NCBI GenBank assembly: GCA_034638255.1
Contig: JAWPGT010000007.1
Span: forward strand, 957,666 to 1,021,665
DNA: 64,000 bases
Reading direction: 5' to 3'
DNA from: Coprinus comatus
Taxonomy: Eukaryota > Basidiomycota > Agaricomycetes > Agaricales > Agaricaceae
This document shows positions 1 to 12,700 of this stretch, piece by piece; the first letter of the stretch is position 1, and each line of letters starts with the position of its first letter. A program made the position numbers and the translations under genes. Below the pieces are notes generated by a model. It was not told the origin of the DNA. It saw nothing but the letters and a program-made list of their open reading frames with translations, and made no database searches.

Positions 1-1576
1 ACATAATAGGAATAAACGTGTAAGGAAGATTTCCTTTACTTGTTTCTCTATCTGCGTTGAACAATTCATTTGGTTCAAGCATATATCGATGAATAAGATT
101 GACCGGCTATAAATTTTTGAAACACGATATGTAGAAAGAGCGGGAAAAACAGATCACGGTCAGTTTTTCTTTGTTATACCGGTTTGTAAAAATTAATCGA
201 AGTTTTTTTACATACCCAAGGATGAATGCTACCAAATCGTAAAGCAACATGTAACGGACGTGGCCTGGATTCTGTCAAATTGAAGTTGTCATTGCAGCTG
301 CCTATAGGATGAATCATCTTCATCTTCAAAGAATCCACTTTCCATTGCCATTTATGTTTTGCGAGGATTTCCATTTTCATCCCATCGGAGGTTATAACTT
401 TTGGTAAAGCATAAACTTCCAAAGTCCTTTCCCTACTCAAAATAATACACCCATAATCCACCAAAATGTCGAGTATTCTTTCTGGCTGTCAAGAGAGAAA
501 AATAGAAAGCGGTGGAGGAAAGAGGATAAGGGGGGATTTGGAGTCAATAAGCGGGTACGTAAGTTTTTAGTTGTTTCCACAGTATTGGCGAAGAAAGCCA
601 ATTAGGTTTAGTGAGTAATCACCTGGTGATGAAAACTTCCTGTTTCATTATCTATCAACTCCACGCGCCTTTCTGGTTGTTCGAATTGATAGAAGAATAC
701 ACGTCCTGTAGGATCTTGAGAGAGAATATAATCCCCAACAAGAAAGAACGATCCTACTGTGTTGTTATCCTTTATACTTGCGATAGTAACGCATGCTTGA
801 GGTGGTGTATTTCCAACCGTTGGATCAACATCAATCAAGAGGGTACTAGATGTTTATATGGCACATAACCATAGTGATAAAGTACGTCAGTTTAAAATTC
901 GTAAAACCCGAGGATATAACGTTGGGAAAGGTTCAAGGGGGTGATTTTTAGAATTAAAAAAAAAAAACTTACTCTGTCGTTCTTACAGCATATACCGCCT
1001 TTCCTGAGGATGATTGATTAAAAGCCAAACCAAAGAATTGGTGAAATATTCTTCTCGCTACACAAACAGGAGGTGATTGTTTAACATCCCAACATTGGAA
1101 GGTAAACACTTTAAGACCATTAGAACGAGTCAATGCAACGGAAAGAAGCCAATGATAGGAATTCCGTGACAAGAATTTGAGGGCTATAATTCCTGATGTT
1201 GGGACGGCAACAAAGGTTTCTTCTTTAGTGCTTAACGGATTTGGGAGACTCCAATTATGTTTATAATGTTCTGCTTTGATTGAGAGATGTTCTAGTTCTG
1301 AAGCGTCGATTGTTTGTAGACTTCGATTATTGAGTCCGGGTATAGGGATATTGTTGGCTAGAAGATTATGATGAATATAGGTATACCAGAGTGTATGCGT
1401 CTTCGTAGTGTAATAGAAGTCCTTGCATATCTAGAAAGAAACAACCACTAGAACTTTAGTACACCACAATTAAGCCCCCAACTATAAACTCGTACCATTC
1501 TAACTTGACGAATATCGGGGATTGACAAGTAGGAGAATATGATGGGAAGGATGTCTAGTGGTAGAGTACAAGGCAT
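1..1576 (-). CDS. F-box protein, 3' end beyond the left edge
   Basis: The N-terminus reads MPCTLPLDILPIIFSYLSIP, an F-box helix pattern (LPxDILxxIFSYLS...D), which in the family recruits Skp1 of SCF ubiquitin ligases. I start at the ATG at 1574-1576 because the F-box begins four residues later; an in-frame ATG at 1655-1657 would add a serine/histidine-rich leader. Later exons (about 1440-1180, 1172-970, 838-610, 464-180) join with short introns and carry hydrophobic/aromatic strands such as GSFFLVGDYILSQDPTGRVF, suggesting a beta-propeller-like substrate region. The last visible intron is 107-179, after ...NFYKP, and the next exon stays open to base 1, so the gene continues outside the window. 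No single ORF covers it. Substrate unknown. Family fairly sure, exon joins moderate. Confidence 0.65.
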
Positions 1577-3526
1577 GAGTGTAAAGAGAGAGAACGAGTG
1601 GTGATGGTATCGACAAGAACAAAGAGAGGAGCGTAGGTAAGGATCCATATAACCCATTTATATATTTCCTGCCACCTGGCTGAGAGGTCTTTTCAACAGC
1701 TTATTGATTATTTCCACGAACCGGAAGGTCCCTTAAGGCCTTATGATTTATCTTGTGGTTTGCAATTCTCGACTCAGGGCAAATGTATATAGAATTTGCC
1801 TATTTCTTGACATATTAACTATGGTTCTCCACCTTGTGAAAGACCGGAGAATGGAAAATCAGATTCAAGGGGAATACTAAATAGAAACGAGGTGTGTAAT
1901 GAATTTTATATAAAAGAAAAGTGACAAACCGATAACATTCGTGTACATATATGTAACATCATCATCGATTCATCATCATAAAATAAGAGATTGACGTTAG
2001 TCAACCGACGGTCATCTTCTATGCGTGGTATATTTAAATCTTTACAAGGGTATATCGGAGCTCGGAAGTTCCAGTTATTCGGTTTATAACAACTTAACAA
2101 GTTTAGTTCACGGGTTCTTTTACAAAAAAAAAAAGTTCACATGGGAGAAGAAATCCAAAATACTTCTTACCTATCTTCTGGGCCCAAGTTGGAAGATGGA
2201 GTAATAAATAATCAATGAAATCAAAGAACATCCAAGTGGGGGAGAGTATTCGGAATTGCCATGCGATCATCCGTAAAGTACGAGATCAGCGGAAAACTTA
2301 TAACATTAACCGCTAACTAAAGTACATTGAAAGAATAAGATGTATCTCAATTCGGAAAATTTTGTATAACGCATAAAATGTAAAGGTAGCCCAACACTTC
2401 CAGAAACCAAGAACAAAAAAAAAGGGATCTCTCGGCGCCGGTGATTTGTGGTGAGAGGTTCGACGACGGAATCGCACATTTCCACACAATGAATAAGCGA
2501 TATTTCGGTCTGCTGATATCAGTTCTGTGCGTTATTGTGAAATCCTACAGGGAAGGGGAAGCCTGGCCCTTTCCACGAACTTCTTCACCGAAAAAGACGT
2601 GGTAAATCATAGCTAATACAGCTCATATACATAATTTATATAGAAACACTAGACAGTATGCATAACAAAAGCGGGTGACGAAGCGTTAAAACAACTTCGG
2701 CTAACAAGTGATTCTTTCCGTGGTTTATCTTATCTCTCTAAAAGGCGGAAATAAGTTACTGGGAAAAATCTATTATTATTACCCAAGCCTCCCCGTATCA
2801 CAGCGCAGCTGATGTAGTCCATGGTGGCAGTCATATACTAGGTCATACTACTCATCAGTACCCAGTCACTTGATGCTTATTACATGATGCCCCCTGCCAA
2901 TCAATTATATGATCTTTAGGTAAAGTAAAGAAGCTTCAGCTCCAAATCATTCTTCATTGACAAAGACTATTGGAGTACAACACACTATATATGAGTTCAT
3001 GAGAATGTCCACCTTTTGTCCGAATGGTATGTTGTTGTCATTATACAAATGACAACATCCCCTTGACATACCTTCCCGATTTACAAGGCACCACTCAGTT
3101 TATATTGACATGCGATCAAAACGCAAATTCGAATCAGTTCGACCCTGAATACTACAGTTTAGATATGGGATATCCAGGGAAACTTATCCGCGACAGCAAC
3201 AGCGCCACTTCTTTTTTCTACTCATCCGACCCTTTTGTATTATTTTAATGGTTAAAACTTCAATTGAATGTTGAACGTTTGGATACCGATTTTGAAGAAG
3301 CGATAGGTATGTACTTGATAAGATTTATTGCGAAAGGGACGGCATTCTAACATGGTACCAGTACCACTTCAATGTCGATGGTGGCACTGATATGTGAGGA
3401 TAAGTATCAATCTAAATCCCTATATAAAAAAAAAAATTAGAGCAAAAATAGAGCAACTCAATCCCAAATTCCAACAAGAAAAAAAAAACCACACCACCAC
3501 CACCACCACTTCCACAAGACTTTAAA
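1577..3526. other. Intergenic region, no gene recognised
   Basis: About 1.95 kb between the F-box start and the BIR1 stop. Open frames here are all under 80 codons, with no domain motif and no convincing chain of spliced exons. Composition is AT-rich with short A-runs (for example near 2123 and 2415). It should hold the F-box promoter and the BIR1 3' end; I see nothing else I can name. Confidence 0.5.
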
Positions 3527-6196
3527 CTACAACCCCTCAATGATCTTCCTAACTTCATCAGACCTTTTCCTAAACCTAACCAAATCCCTCTCTCCATCTC
3601 TCTTAAACTTATCAAACTCAACTTCCATTTGATATCTAATCCACTCTTCAACAGTCATATCCAATTCAGCTTCAGAAAGCGTTTGTAAAGGTATAAATGG
3701 TAATTTCGATAAAGGTGGTATGAATTCTGGTATTGATTCATGTTCTCGCTCTTGTTCTTGTTCTTTCTCCTCTTGTTGCTTTTCTTGTTGTTCTTGTTTC
3801 TCTTTTTCATTACCGCTGACGTTGACGACATTAATGTTGGTATTTGAAGAAAATGAATTTGATCTTGATCTTGATCTTGTACTCGTGCTTCGAAGTAATC
3901 GAGAACCATAACCATGCCCATTAGTATTAGTATCAAATTTCGATGACGTAGGTACAGAGGAAATGTTGGTTTTGGGTTTCGGTTCAGTTTCGGTTTCAGT
4001 TTGTGGCGGTGGTGTTCTAGGGATACCAGAAGTTGCAAACGGTTGTTGACGTTGTTGACGAGATGGTGGTGTTAAAGGTACAAGTTGTGGTGGCGGAGAA
4101 GGTGTGTGTTGGGGTTGAGGCGCTTGTAACATTAATTCATCTTCATCTTCTTGCACATGTTGGAGTCCTGGTTCTGGTTCTGGTTCTGGCAATGGCACTG
4201 GCTCCTCTGGCACCGGTTCTGGGAACGTAGTTTCTACTTCTGGCCCGTCCACTTCGATATCGGAATGTTGCAATGGTTCTGGTTCATCTAGAATTTCCGG
4301 CTCCGGTACATGAGTTTTTTGTAGCTGTTTACTTGAAGTAAGCTTCTTCTTAGAAGTCGTCTTCGGAACAGGTACGGGAATAGGCGCTTCTTCTACATCC
4401 ATGTCAACAACCATCTCATCTTCTTCTACAGCCGGCATGGCTACCTTCTTTGACGGGGCAGATGCTTCGACAGCGGATATTGTAGTTATCGATGGTTTAG
4501 ATTTGCTAGCCTTCGTGGACTTGGAGAGAGTGCTTAAGGGTCGTACATCATCAACATTGGTATCTTCATCTTCTTCCTCAACTTGCAAGGGCTTAGTTAC
4601 TATCTTCTTAGACCTCGACTTCTTTGGAACAGCTTCCTCCTCGGTATCACTAACCGGTAATTCTTTAGGACTCTGCTTCTTTGATTTAGCTACCCGTTTT
4701 GGCGGGACGGGCTCTTCTACGACGTCTTCCTCGATGTCCATATGTTGTGGCGGTGGCGGGGATGGGGATGGAGGTGGAACTTGGGTTTTCCGAGTAGTGG
4801 ATTTTGATCTTGACTTGGTCTTTCGTACTGGCTTTGGTTCCACTTCTTCGTCCTCCTCTTCGATGGGAGTTACCGTAGCTGCTGCCCTTTTCGAGCGCGA
4901 AGGCTTCTTCGATGTAGATTTAGCGAGGGAGACAGGCTTTTCCTCAGCATCGTCGACTTCGGGCTCGGGAGGCTCCTCTACAGGAAGAGTAGTTTTTCGT
5001 GATCGTGAGGGCTTTCTGGAAACAGGCTTGGAAGGGGGTGGGGCTTCCTCGGGTACATACTCTTGTTCAGGTTCTTCTTCAATCACAGCTTGTGTTTTTC
5101 GTGATCTGGAGGGTTTCTTCGGTACTGCTGCTGAGGATTTACGAGTCGATGTTGATGTTGATCGAGATTTTGGTTTGGGTGGTTCTGGTTCTGGTTCTGT
5201 TTCCTCTTCATCTACCACAGTGATTGTCTTGCGTGCTCGTGAAGCCTTTCGGGTTGTAGCTTTAACAGGAGGTGGTGCAGGTTCTTCGTCCTCGTCCTCC
5301 TCGTCCTCCTCTAGTACCTCTTTCATATTAGAACGACTTCTACCGTGTGATTGTGAACGAGAAAGTGCAGCAGAGGCTCGAGAACTTCGTGAGGATGTTG
5401 ACGTTGATGGTCCTTTTGTGGCCACTTCTGTGGTTGGAACAAAAAAAGGACAGTCGCCTTTTCTCTTCCTATGTTCTTCTCTACAACAGTGTCTTTAGCT
5501 TGATTCACAGTATGTCTAAGTAGACTTACAAAGGGTTATCGTCACTATCCCAAGAACTGAGAGAGATTCCGCAATAAAGACAGGTTGCAAGATCGTCACC
5601 TTCGTGTTGAGGTGTAAATACAAAACCAGCTTTCGCCATCTACGATATAGTGAGATAGACGGTTAATGGTATACAAGCGATTGGCAATGTACCTTCTTAG
5701 AACCTGCGCCATGATTTCGCGTTTTGTCATGTATCCAGCCGTTACCTATACTGTAGCTCTGTAGCCTAGCCTTCTCCATGGCCTTTGAAGTGGGTATTCT
5801 GGATTTATCTCGGAAGGTGAAGCTAACAATGATCAGAAGATGGCTTAGTGGGGAAGGTTGTTGAACCTACCTTCCCTGGTCGTCCATATCGTCTCTTAAA
5901 CCACATCGAACACTGGCCCAGCAACAGGTCTTTCCACACTTATTCCAATGAATATCAAATGGATCGTCGTTTTCCTCCCAATCACTGAGCTGCTTCTCGC
6001 ACATAAAGCAAGTGACATTGTCCCGATCTTCAAAACTTGGGTTGAAGAAGAAGCCAGCCTCTGCAAGAGTAGAAGGGTTTGCGAGAAAAGCGTCGGGATG
6101 AGGCCATTTGACAGCCTTTGAGGCGCCAGTCTTTGAAGTGTTCTGTACTTTGACAGACTTTGCATACGACTCGATGCGATTCTGGATGCATTCCAT
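3527..6196 (-). CDS. BIR1: BIR1/survivin-type chromosomal passenger protein, two BIR domains
   Basis: Four exons (6196-5871, 5822-5693, 5639-5530, 5480-3527) give 839 residues. BIR 1 spans about residues 31-100: WPHP, then CFMC, H and C zinc ligands in CFMCEKQLSDWEENDDPF and HWNKCGKTC. BIR 2 spans about 130-205: AGFVFTPQHEGDDLATCLYC, then after an intron DNPLEEHRKRKGDCPFF. Fungal Bir1/Cut17 also pairs two BIRs; in the family it anchors the Aurora-INCENP passenger complex at centromeres. The remaining ~630 residues are low-complexity, alternating basic KKPSRSRKT-like motifs with acidic E/D runs, and end in a helical segment (MTVEEWIRYQMEVEFDKFKR). I chose the ATG at 6194-6196; the longer frame upstream begins at a GTG. 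Divergent from WPL1. Confidence 0.9.
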
Positions 6197-6294
6197 CGTT
6201 TGTAGTTGGTTAACCAGATCTCCGTGACGTCTTCCAGTGTCGCGCCTTGTCACGCGTCAAGATCACGCGATCTACCTTGTCTAAACTCCGTCAT
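6197..6294. promoter_or_regulatory. Shared BIR1-WPL1 promoter with an MCB-like box
   Basis: Only 98 bp separate the two divergent start codons. The interval holds ACGCGT at 6252-6257, the MluI cell-cycle box bound by MBF in yeasts, a GTCGCGCC E2F-like string just before it, an ATCACGCGATC string just after it, and TGACGTC near 6226-6232. Seen: the motifs. Known: MCB sites drive G1/S genes in yeasts. Inferred: both genes are co-expressed in the cell cycle. A TTG-initiated reading would extend WPL1 into this interval; I rejected it. Confidence 0.55.
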
Positions 6295-9149
6295 ATGCCA
6301 GTATCCAGAACCTATGGCAAGAAATCCTCTGCAAAGCGTAAAACATCGCCCTTGGAGAACGATATAACGCATATAGTCACAAAGAAAAAACGACGACCAT
6401 CCTCTCCAGATGCCACTACCGACCTTGACGATATACCACACAAGAAACTACATCCTATACCAAGAACACCCACCAAGCTTACCAAACGTATGCTGGGTCG
6501 GTCCAGAACCGAGCCCAGTATCACATCCCCCGGTTCAAGTCCGATGACCAGAACCCAATCAATGCCGGTTATACCTTCTTCTCCCCCACAAGAATCTGTC
6601 AACGAACATCATGAACCCAGACCAGCCATTACAACCACAGCCACCACAACCAGAGTCAAACGAACATATGCTGGTCAATCACGCTCCTTCCTAATATCGC
6701 TTCCCGTTGGAGACTTGAATCCTGATGCACCGCTGGGCGTTACGAATGAAGGAGACGAGTTCTTTGAACAAGAGTCGTATGCAGCACTACGTGCACGTTG
6801 GGGTCTGGACAGCTTGGAGGATGATTCTATTACCCCGCCCAAATCGCCTTCTAGGAACAAATCTAAGCCCGGTTCTAGTTCCTCAACACCTCGCAAAGGC
6901 AAGGGAAAGGCTCCAGCTATGTACTTACCCCCAGGAATGATGAATCCGCTCAAGAGCATTACGGAGTTAAGGAGCAAGGGCGAGTCGCGGAGGTTTATGG
7001 ATGAGGTTGGCTACCTGTTTGAGGGAATGGAACCCTCGAGTAGCTTGAATCTCAGAAGAACCAGGTAAGAGGCTGTATTATCTTCTGGTTTATTATCTCA
7101 TTGTATAAAAGTGCGTTAGAGATCGTAACGAAACTCTGCAATGAGGATTTTGCAAGGAAAGCCAAAGCTACGGACTTCTATCAGAAAACTTGGGAGATAT
7201 TTCTTAGAGCAGGTGCTGGCCTTTGTCAAGACAAAGTGAGTGGAGTGACCTGGGCCGATGATCCTTTTCTGACGCATATATTCAGATTTTGGATGTCCTC
7301 ATGATGTTCCTTACATCTTTGATTACGCGAGATTCAGATACATTGATTGAATTGGCTCGTCATGATATCAATCTCGGGAACTCACAACAAAAAGGAAAAG
7401 AGAAAGAGACAGAGTCCGATGATCAATCGCTCATTGGCGTCCTATTTTCCATCCTTAAGAACTTGGAAGAGAACGATCCTCTTTCAATGTCATCGCCGGA
7501 CCAATCATACACCGACCTAGATTTTAAACAACTTGGTTTTAATAAGAAGGAACGGAATATAGTATGTTAATCAAATTGTCATGGTTATCCATTGCTCACC
7601 ATTTTTAGTTATCGGGCATATATTCGACAATAGCACATAGATCAGGTCTCTTCTCCCAGGGTACTTCTGTATGTGCTTTTTCGCAATTCAGTCATAATAC
7701 TTTCTCATCAATCTTTGTTATTTCAGATTACCACCGCATTATTAGCAACACACACTCTACGATCTCTCCCTACCTCCATTATACCACCGGATCACCTGTT
7801 AACCTTACTTAGCTCTCTGCGACACATCTTCGAATCGTCATTCTCCTCTAGTAATTCTGCCAATGGTACACTACCGGATGCAACGTCTGGACAATCACAC
7901 TTCCAATGCTTACAAAATCACCTCCACCTCCTCGACATGTACCTACTCAGTCAATGGAATACTGCGAAACCCAAAGAAGAACATCTGGATCGACAAATCA
8001 AAGCAGCACTAAAGTTTGCAAGGGATGAATGGCTTGTAGATGGTCTAATAATGGCGGGTGTATGTGCCGGGGTGACAGGGGCGCAAAATTCTTCGGGTGA
8101 GTATTCCAATACTTCTCCTCTGATCTTTGTTAACCAGCCACTATAGCGAATGAATGCCTTGAGGTATTACTACGAGTACTCATCAATTTTACGCATGGGG
8201 ACGAAGAGTGGGCTAAGAAGGTACTCGAACACGAGCATGGTGTTACATTCATTTTACGCCTACTCGTTTCCTCTGGCATTCAGCCTTCAACGAATAATCA
8301 GGCGGAACGGAACTCGTCTAAGATTAAAGTCGAAGAGCTGTCTGATGAAGCTGAAGATGACGACGAAGGTGAAGATGAAAGACAAGCAAAATCAAGCTCT
8401 ACATTGGATAGATTATGTCTGGCACTTGGCTTACTCACAAATCTCGTCCAAGCATTACCTGAGATCAAATTCGCTTTACAAAGACGAAGTGAGCTTTCTG
8501 CTAGTTGTAACGTATGCTTTTTGTTCTGACTCTTTGAAAAAAATTAGAACTTTCACTTTCATGTACCTCAAAGAAATGCGCGAAAACATGTCGTTGTCCA
8601 AATCCTATCAATGGTCTTCAAATCCTAGCTCGCATATACGCCAATCAACAATCCATAGCCACATCCTCCATAACCTCACATCATCCTCCCGACATGGACA
8701 TTGACACGAACCCGAATATGAACATGAACATTAAATCAGAACCATCAACAACATCGACAACTCCAACTCCATCTCTAACAATGTCTACTTTAGACATAAA
8801 CGCTGAAGCAGACGCATCACTTATTCAAGGTCATCTAGCGATTCTTTTCGGACTTGTGATGCGTGATTGTCCATCCAATATTAAAGAAATTTTATCTGCA
8901 TTACCTTCGTCACCTTCATCCTTAACATCAACATCAACATCAGCATCGCGGTCCTCGTCGTCGTCATTGTCAGGAAGGAATAATAATAGCAATGATAGTA
9001 AAGGAAAGATTGAAAAGTTGGTAGAACAAGCAAAGGAATTTGTAATGTTTTATAATGTTATGAGTTCTGGTAATGTAGAGGGTGAGAAGGATGGGAAAGT
9101 GGCGATTGGAGTTGTCAAGTTTTTGGAACAGTTGAGGGATGATCAATGA
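6295..9149 (+). CDS. WPL1: Wings-apart-like cohesin release factor (WAPL)
   Basis: The N-terminal ~170 residues are disordered and basic with SPxK/RTP-like sites. A conserved WAPL core follows: SITELRSKGESRRFMDEVGY then LFEGM, closing exon 1 at 7064, continued by SALEIVTKLCNEDFARKAKA and ILDVLMMFLTSL in the next exons. About six to eight short introns follow. The C-terminal helical (HEAT-like) part includes LCLALGLLTNLVQALPEIKF and LIQGHLAILFGLVMRDCPSN, interrupted by an acidic linker (EELSDEAEDDDEGEDE). In the family, WAPL opens the SMC3-kleisin gate with Pds5 to remove cohesin from chromatin. Start is the ATG at 6295-6297 (MPVSRTYGKK). Stop at 9147-9149. Whole domain seems present; no frameshift seen. 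Confidence 0.9.
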
Positions 9150-9737
9150 TAGATGGAGTTTTTTTTTATGGATTTGAATATTTAGGATGTAATTGGTTGT
9201 CAACTTGTGAGGGAATATTTTCGAGGATCTTAAGTTGATTGATTTTTTCTTTTCATTTCGTATATTTTAAATTGGGTCACGTTTTTTTTTGTAATATTTA
9301 TTTGGAGCATAAGCTCCTTGGACACACACACAATGTACAAAATTCTGTACACGAAGACATAAAACTCGTAAAAAAAAAACATAATGATGCGAACATCGTA
9401 AAAGCATAGCAAGTTGTAAAAAAAAAAAAACAAGAATTTCAATAACACGACTTCACGGACGACAAGAATGAGAACGGGGTAAGAAGAACAAGAACGACGC
9501 GTGGGGTGATGAGTTGTGGCAAAGATAACAACTCCAAGTCAAGAAGAGAAAATCAAAAAATGGCTGAGCGGGGGTTCGTAAAAAAACAACAGCAAGCACA
9601 AGATATCAAGAACAAGTAGCAATGGGAAAGCAAAAAAGCATACAACTCAGTTACAAAACACAACCTTCAAGGTAACATCAACCATATTTTCAAGACGGCA
9701 GCCTCCAAGACGAGAGAGAGAGAGAGATCGGAGGTCA
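9150..9737. other. Convergent 3' ends of WPL1 and Argonaute
   Basis: 588 bp between two convergent stop codons. Very A-rich on the + strand with several A or T runs of 7-12 (9281-9290, 9370-9380, 9419-9430), plus a GA-rich run near 9714-9724. It likely contains both 3' UTRs and polyadenylation signals. No coding frame with family support. Confidence 0.5.
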
Positions 9738-12700
9738 TCACTGTTTGATGATCAAAAAAATAAAACAGAAGACAAAATGGTTAGAATCAAGTTGCGAGTA
9801 GACATCGGACAACATACCATAAAGTACATATTGGTTGCCTGATCAGGATGTAATGGTTGGAAGGCTTCTTGGTATGCCGCAACGCCCGAGAGGACAGAAG
9901 TAGAATCAGAACCTGCTCTTCTAGGTTCATAGTGATTCTTCGCGCGTTGACAAACTAAGTGCGCATCTACATAACATTTTTAACCAATAGATTGAGATGT
10001 TAGTAGACGATTGAACGTACAATAAACGGGGGCGGGTATAGATACAGATCGTGTAGCTCGCGCATACACGTGGCATAATGCGAATGACAACTGTTGAATA
10101 CTATCCGCACTATAAAATCAAAATTGCAACCTTTAGTGTGTTTTGAGAGACCAGTAATGATGCAATGACTCACGAAAAATTATTTTCCTATGGAACGTGA
10201 TGAATCATAATGTGTTTAAATTTGTGTCAAAGAAACTGGTGAAAAAATTTGAACATACGTCGTGGATGACCTAGCCCCACAGAAACATTAATATAAATTT
10301 GATTCATTAAACAGGTTGTAACAGACATACCGTGTAGTGCGAAGGACGACTTGTCCCGATTAGACCGCCTTGACTTTGTAAGAAATAGTCAAAATTAACC
10401 GGGTGTGTGATCGTCTTGTCTATGACCATTCCAGCAGGGCAATTACCACTTCTATCAGTTTCTTCCATAGGACAGAACCTAATTGAAAATGCCGAAAAGT
10501 GCAAACAAATATATAATTAATAACAAGGTGTATGTGTGTGTTTGACAACGTGTTACATACCGATAATGGTGTCGCTTTCCAACAACGACAACAGTAATGT
10601 CGGGACTTACATTAGTTTCTCTGCAGGCAGCTAAAATTGAATGATTAGATATACTAAATTGGATGTATTCTAATGCTTTTACCTCGTATTTGATCGAGCT
10701 CTATGACAATATGTCAATATCATGGTTGATCAGTCTGCTGATAATTACATACCATGGTTCCTTACCATCGGAAATTCACCTTCAGAGACGCCGTCTTGAG
10801 ATTTGATAAAAAAGGATGATGAGTAATAGAAACAATATAAGGTGATTGTATTGTTCATACCTCTGAAAAATACGAGACGCGTTGGCCCAACAAAACCATT
10901 ATCCCTATCCTTGTGCTCCACTTTTGTATGGTAATCCAGATATTTATTTATGATTTGCTAGAAAAGAAGGTTAGAGTTGTGGTATCTTAATTTCAAACCT
11001 TTGTGGAAGAAATACTACATACAGCACATAATGTCTTTAATTCCACTATACTTTCTCTCCGGGCTTCCTGTGCCCGGGTTGTGGCCACGTAATACGAGGA
11101 GTGTGCATCAACACTCCCTACGACCGACGCATAGGATGGTATTCCCTCGGCTCTAGGTGGAGGGTGCATGACATCAGCACCTATTTAACATTAGACGTTT
11201 TCGGATGAAAATAGACGCCAGCATTATTCACCCATAACAATAGTATTTTCACTTAAAAACGGAGCGGCATTGCTTGTTGGATCGAGGATGGAGTTTGTTC
11301 CACCTAGTTTTGGGTTGATCCTGAATGGGTAGGTAAGTACTATAAACAACCCCAAGCTAATCGTGTACCTACTTTAAAAGAACGTTGTTCCAAAATTGAT
11401 CATTTGCCCGTTTCGCCTTTGTTGCTTGAAGGCATTGAGTCGGAACACCTCGCTGTAATCTAGCATCAGCAAAAATGTATTTGAACTAACAATTAACACG
11501 GACCGTGACATCACCAAAACTGAAAAAAAGTGTTATAAGTTTGCAGTTTCTGTTTGTAATCGTAAGCCCAACTTACTGTTTTACTGCTGTATAAATTTCG
11601 CCTGCTTGGTTTGGTAATATTATGATAAACAGATTGGGTCCTTCGTCAACTTCCGGTTCTTTCTGAGAACACTCCCCACCGGCATCTAATAATTGCTACA
11701 GAGTGTCAGATGCTAAAATGAATGGAGTACAAGAAATAAACATACTGCTGCGATATTGCCTTGACCGTTCACCCACTTGACCACAGGGTCCCGCATTAAA
11801 ACATTCATACCTTCGGGAAATTAAGGTTTTGGTAAGTTTGAAAGGGAAAAAAATAGCTGATCATCCCCACCTCTCGCCATAGCCGCACTAGTCAGATCCT
11901 TGGTCATCTTCTTCACATCAGCCTCATTGAAATGCATTCGTGGAGCATATATCATAATGACCCATTTGCGGATCTCTGCCGACCGATAGAAAACCCGGTC
12001 CACCCTGTGTCTCAATTTTAGACTGTGCTAATCAAATCAAATAGCAAAAATAGTAGCAAATACTTACGCATTCCATCCGCCTCTGTCAGGTTTCTAGATT
12101 GGTGGATAAATTAATAATAATTTTAGACAAGCTGAATTCCCGACTTACTGCAATCTTTACTGCACTATCACGATGATATAATATATCTGGCGTTGGAAGG
12201 ACACGGGCAGGAACCACCAGGGGTTCCGATGACCGTAAGCTGAAGCCGAAGTCTCTTACAGTGGGCGACTCATGAAAAGCCATAATCTGCGAAATTGATC
12301 AAAAAAAAATGGAAACAGAAAAAAAAAAAAAAGTAAAAATGGTTACTTACATCAAGACCGTTCCTAATATCTCGGAAACGTTGCATCGGCTTCATCCTAG
12401 AAAAATCCAACATTTCTCGAGTTTTATCTTGATATAGCTCCTTCCTCATTATTTGACCCTCGGGAACCTCGCATAATTCTAGAGGGATGAGAGCACCTGT
12501 TTCAGTCTACCACAAAGATCAGCAATGAGTCATGACAAAATTAGTGACCTCAAGATATTAGAGCTCTCACCTCAATACAAACTAAATCTAAATATCTTAA
12601 TGAACGGTTCCCTTCGGTAATGCGGAAGTAATCCGCAACACTGATTTCCTGACCATCATATTCAAACCTCATCTCTCTCGCCCCTCTCTCTGACAATCTC

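Noticed and set aside
3479..3515. CACCAC triplet run near the BIR1 stop, considered as a microsatellite or His-tract gene
   Set aside because: It is short, lies in the BIR1 3' UTR and carries no conserved frame.
4401..5498. 365-codon + strand open frame, rich in Ser/Gly/Asp
   Set aside because: It is exactly antisense to the low-complexity BIR1 tail; codon bias of that tail removes stops on the other strand. No domain is present.
6247..6294. Longer WPL1 start
   Set aside because: That reading begins at TTG, not ATG. The first real ATG is 6295. The BIR1 extension to 6253 similarly begins at GTG.
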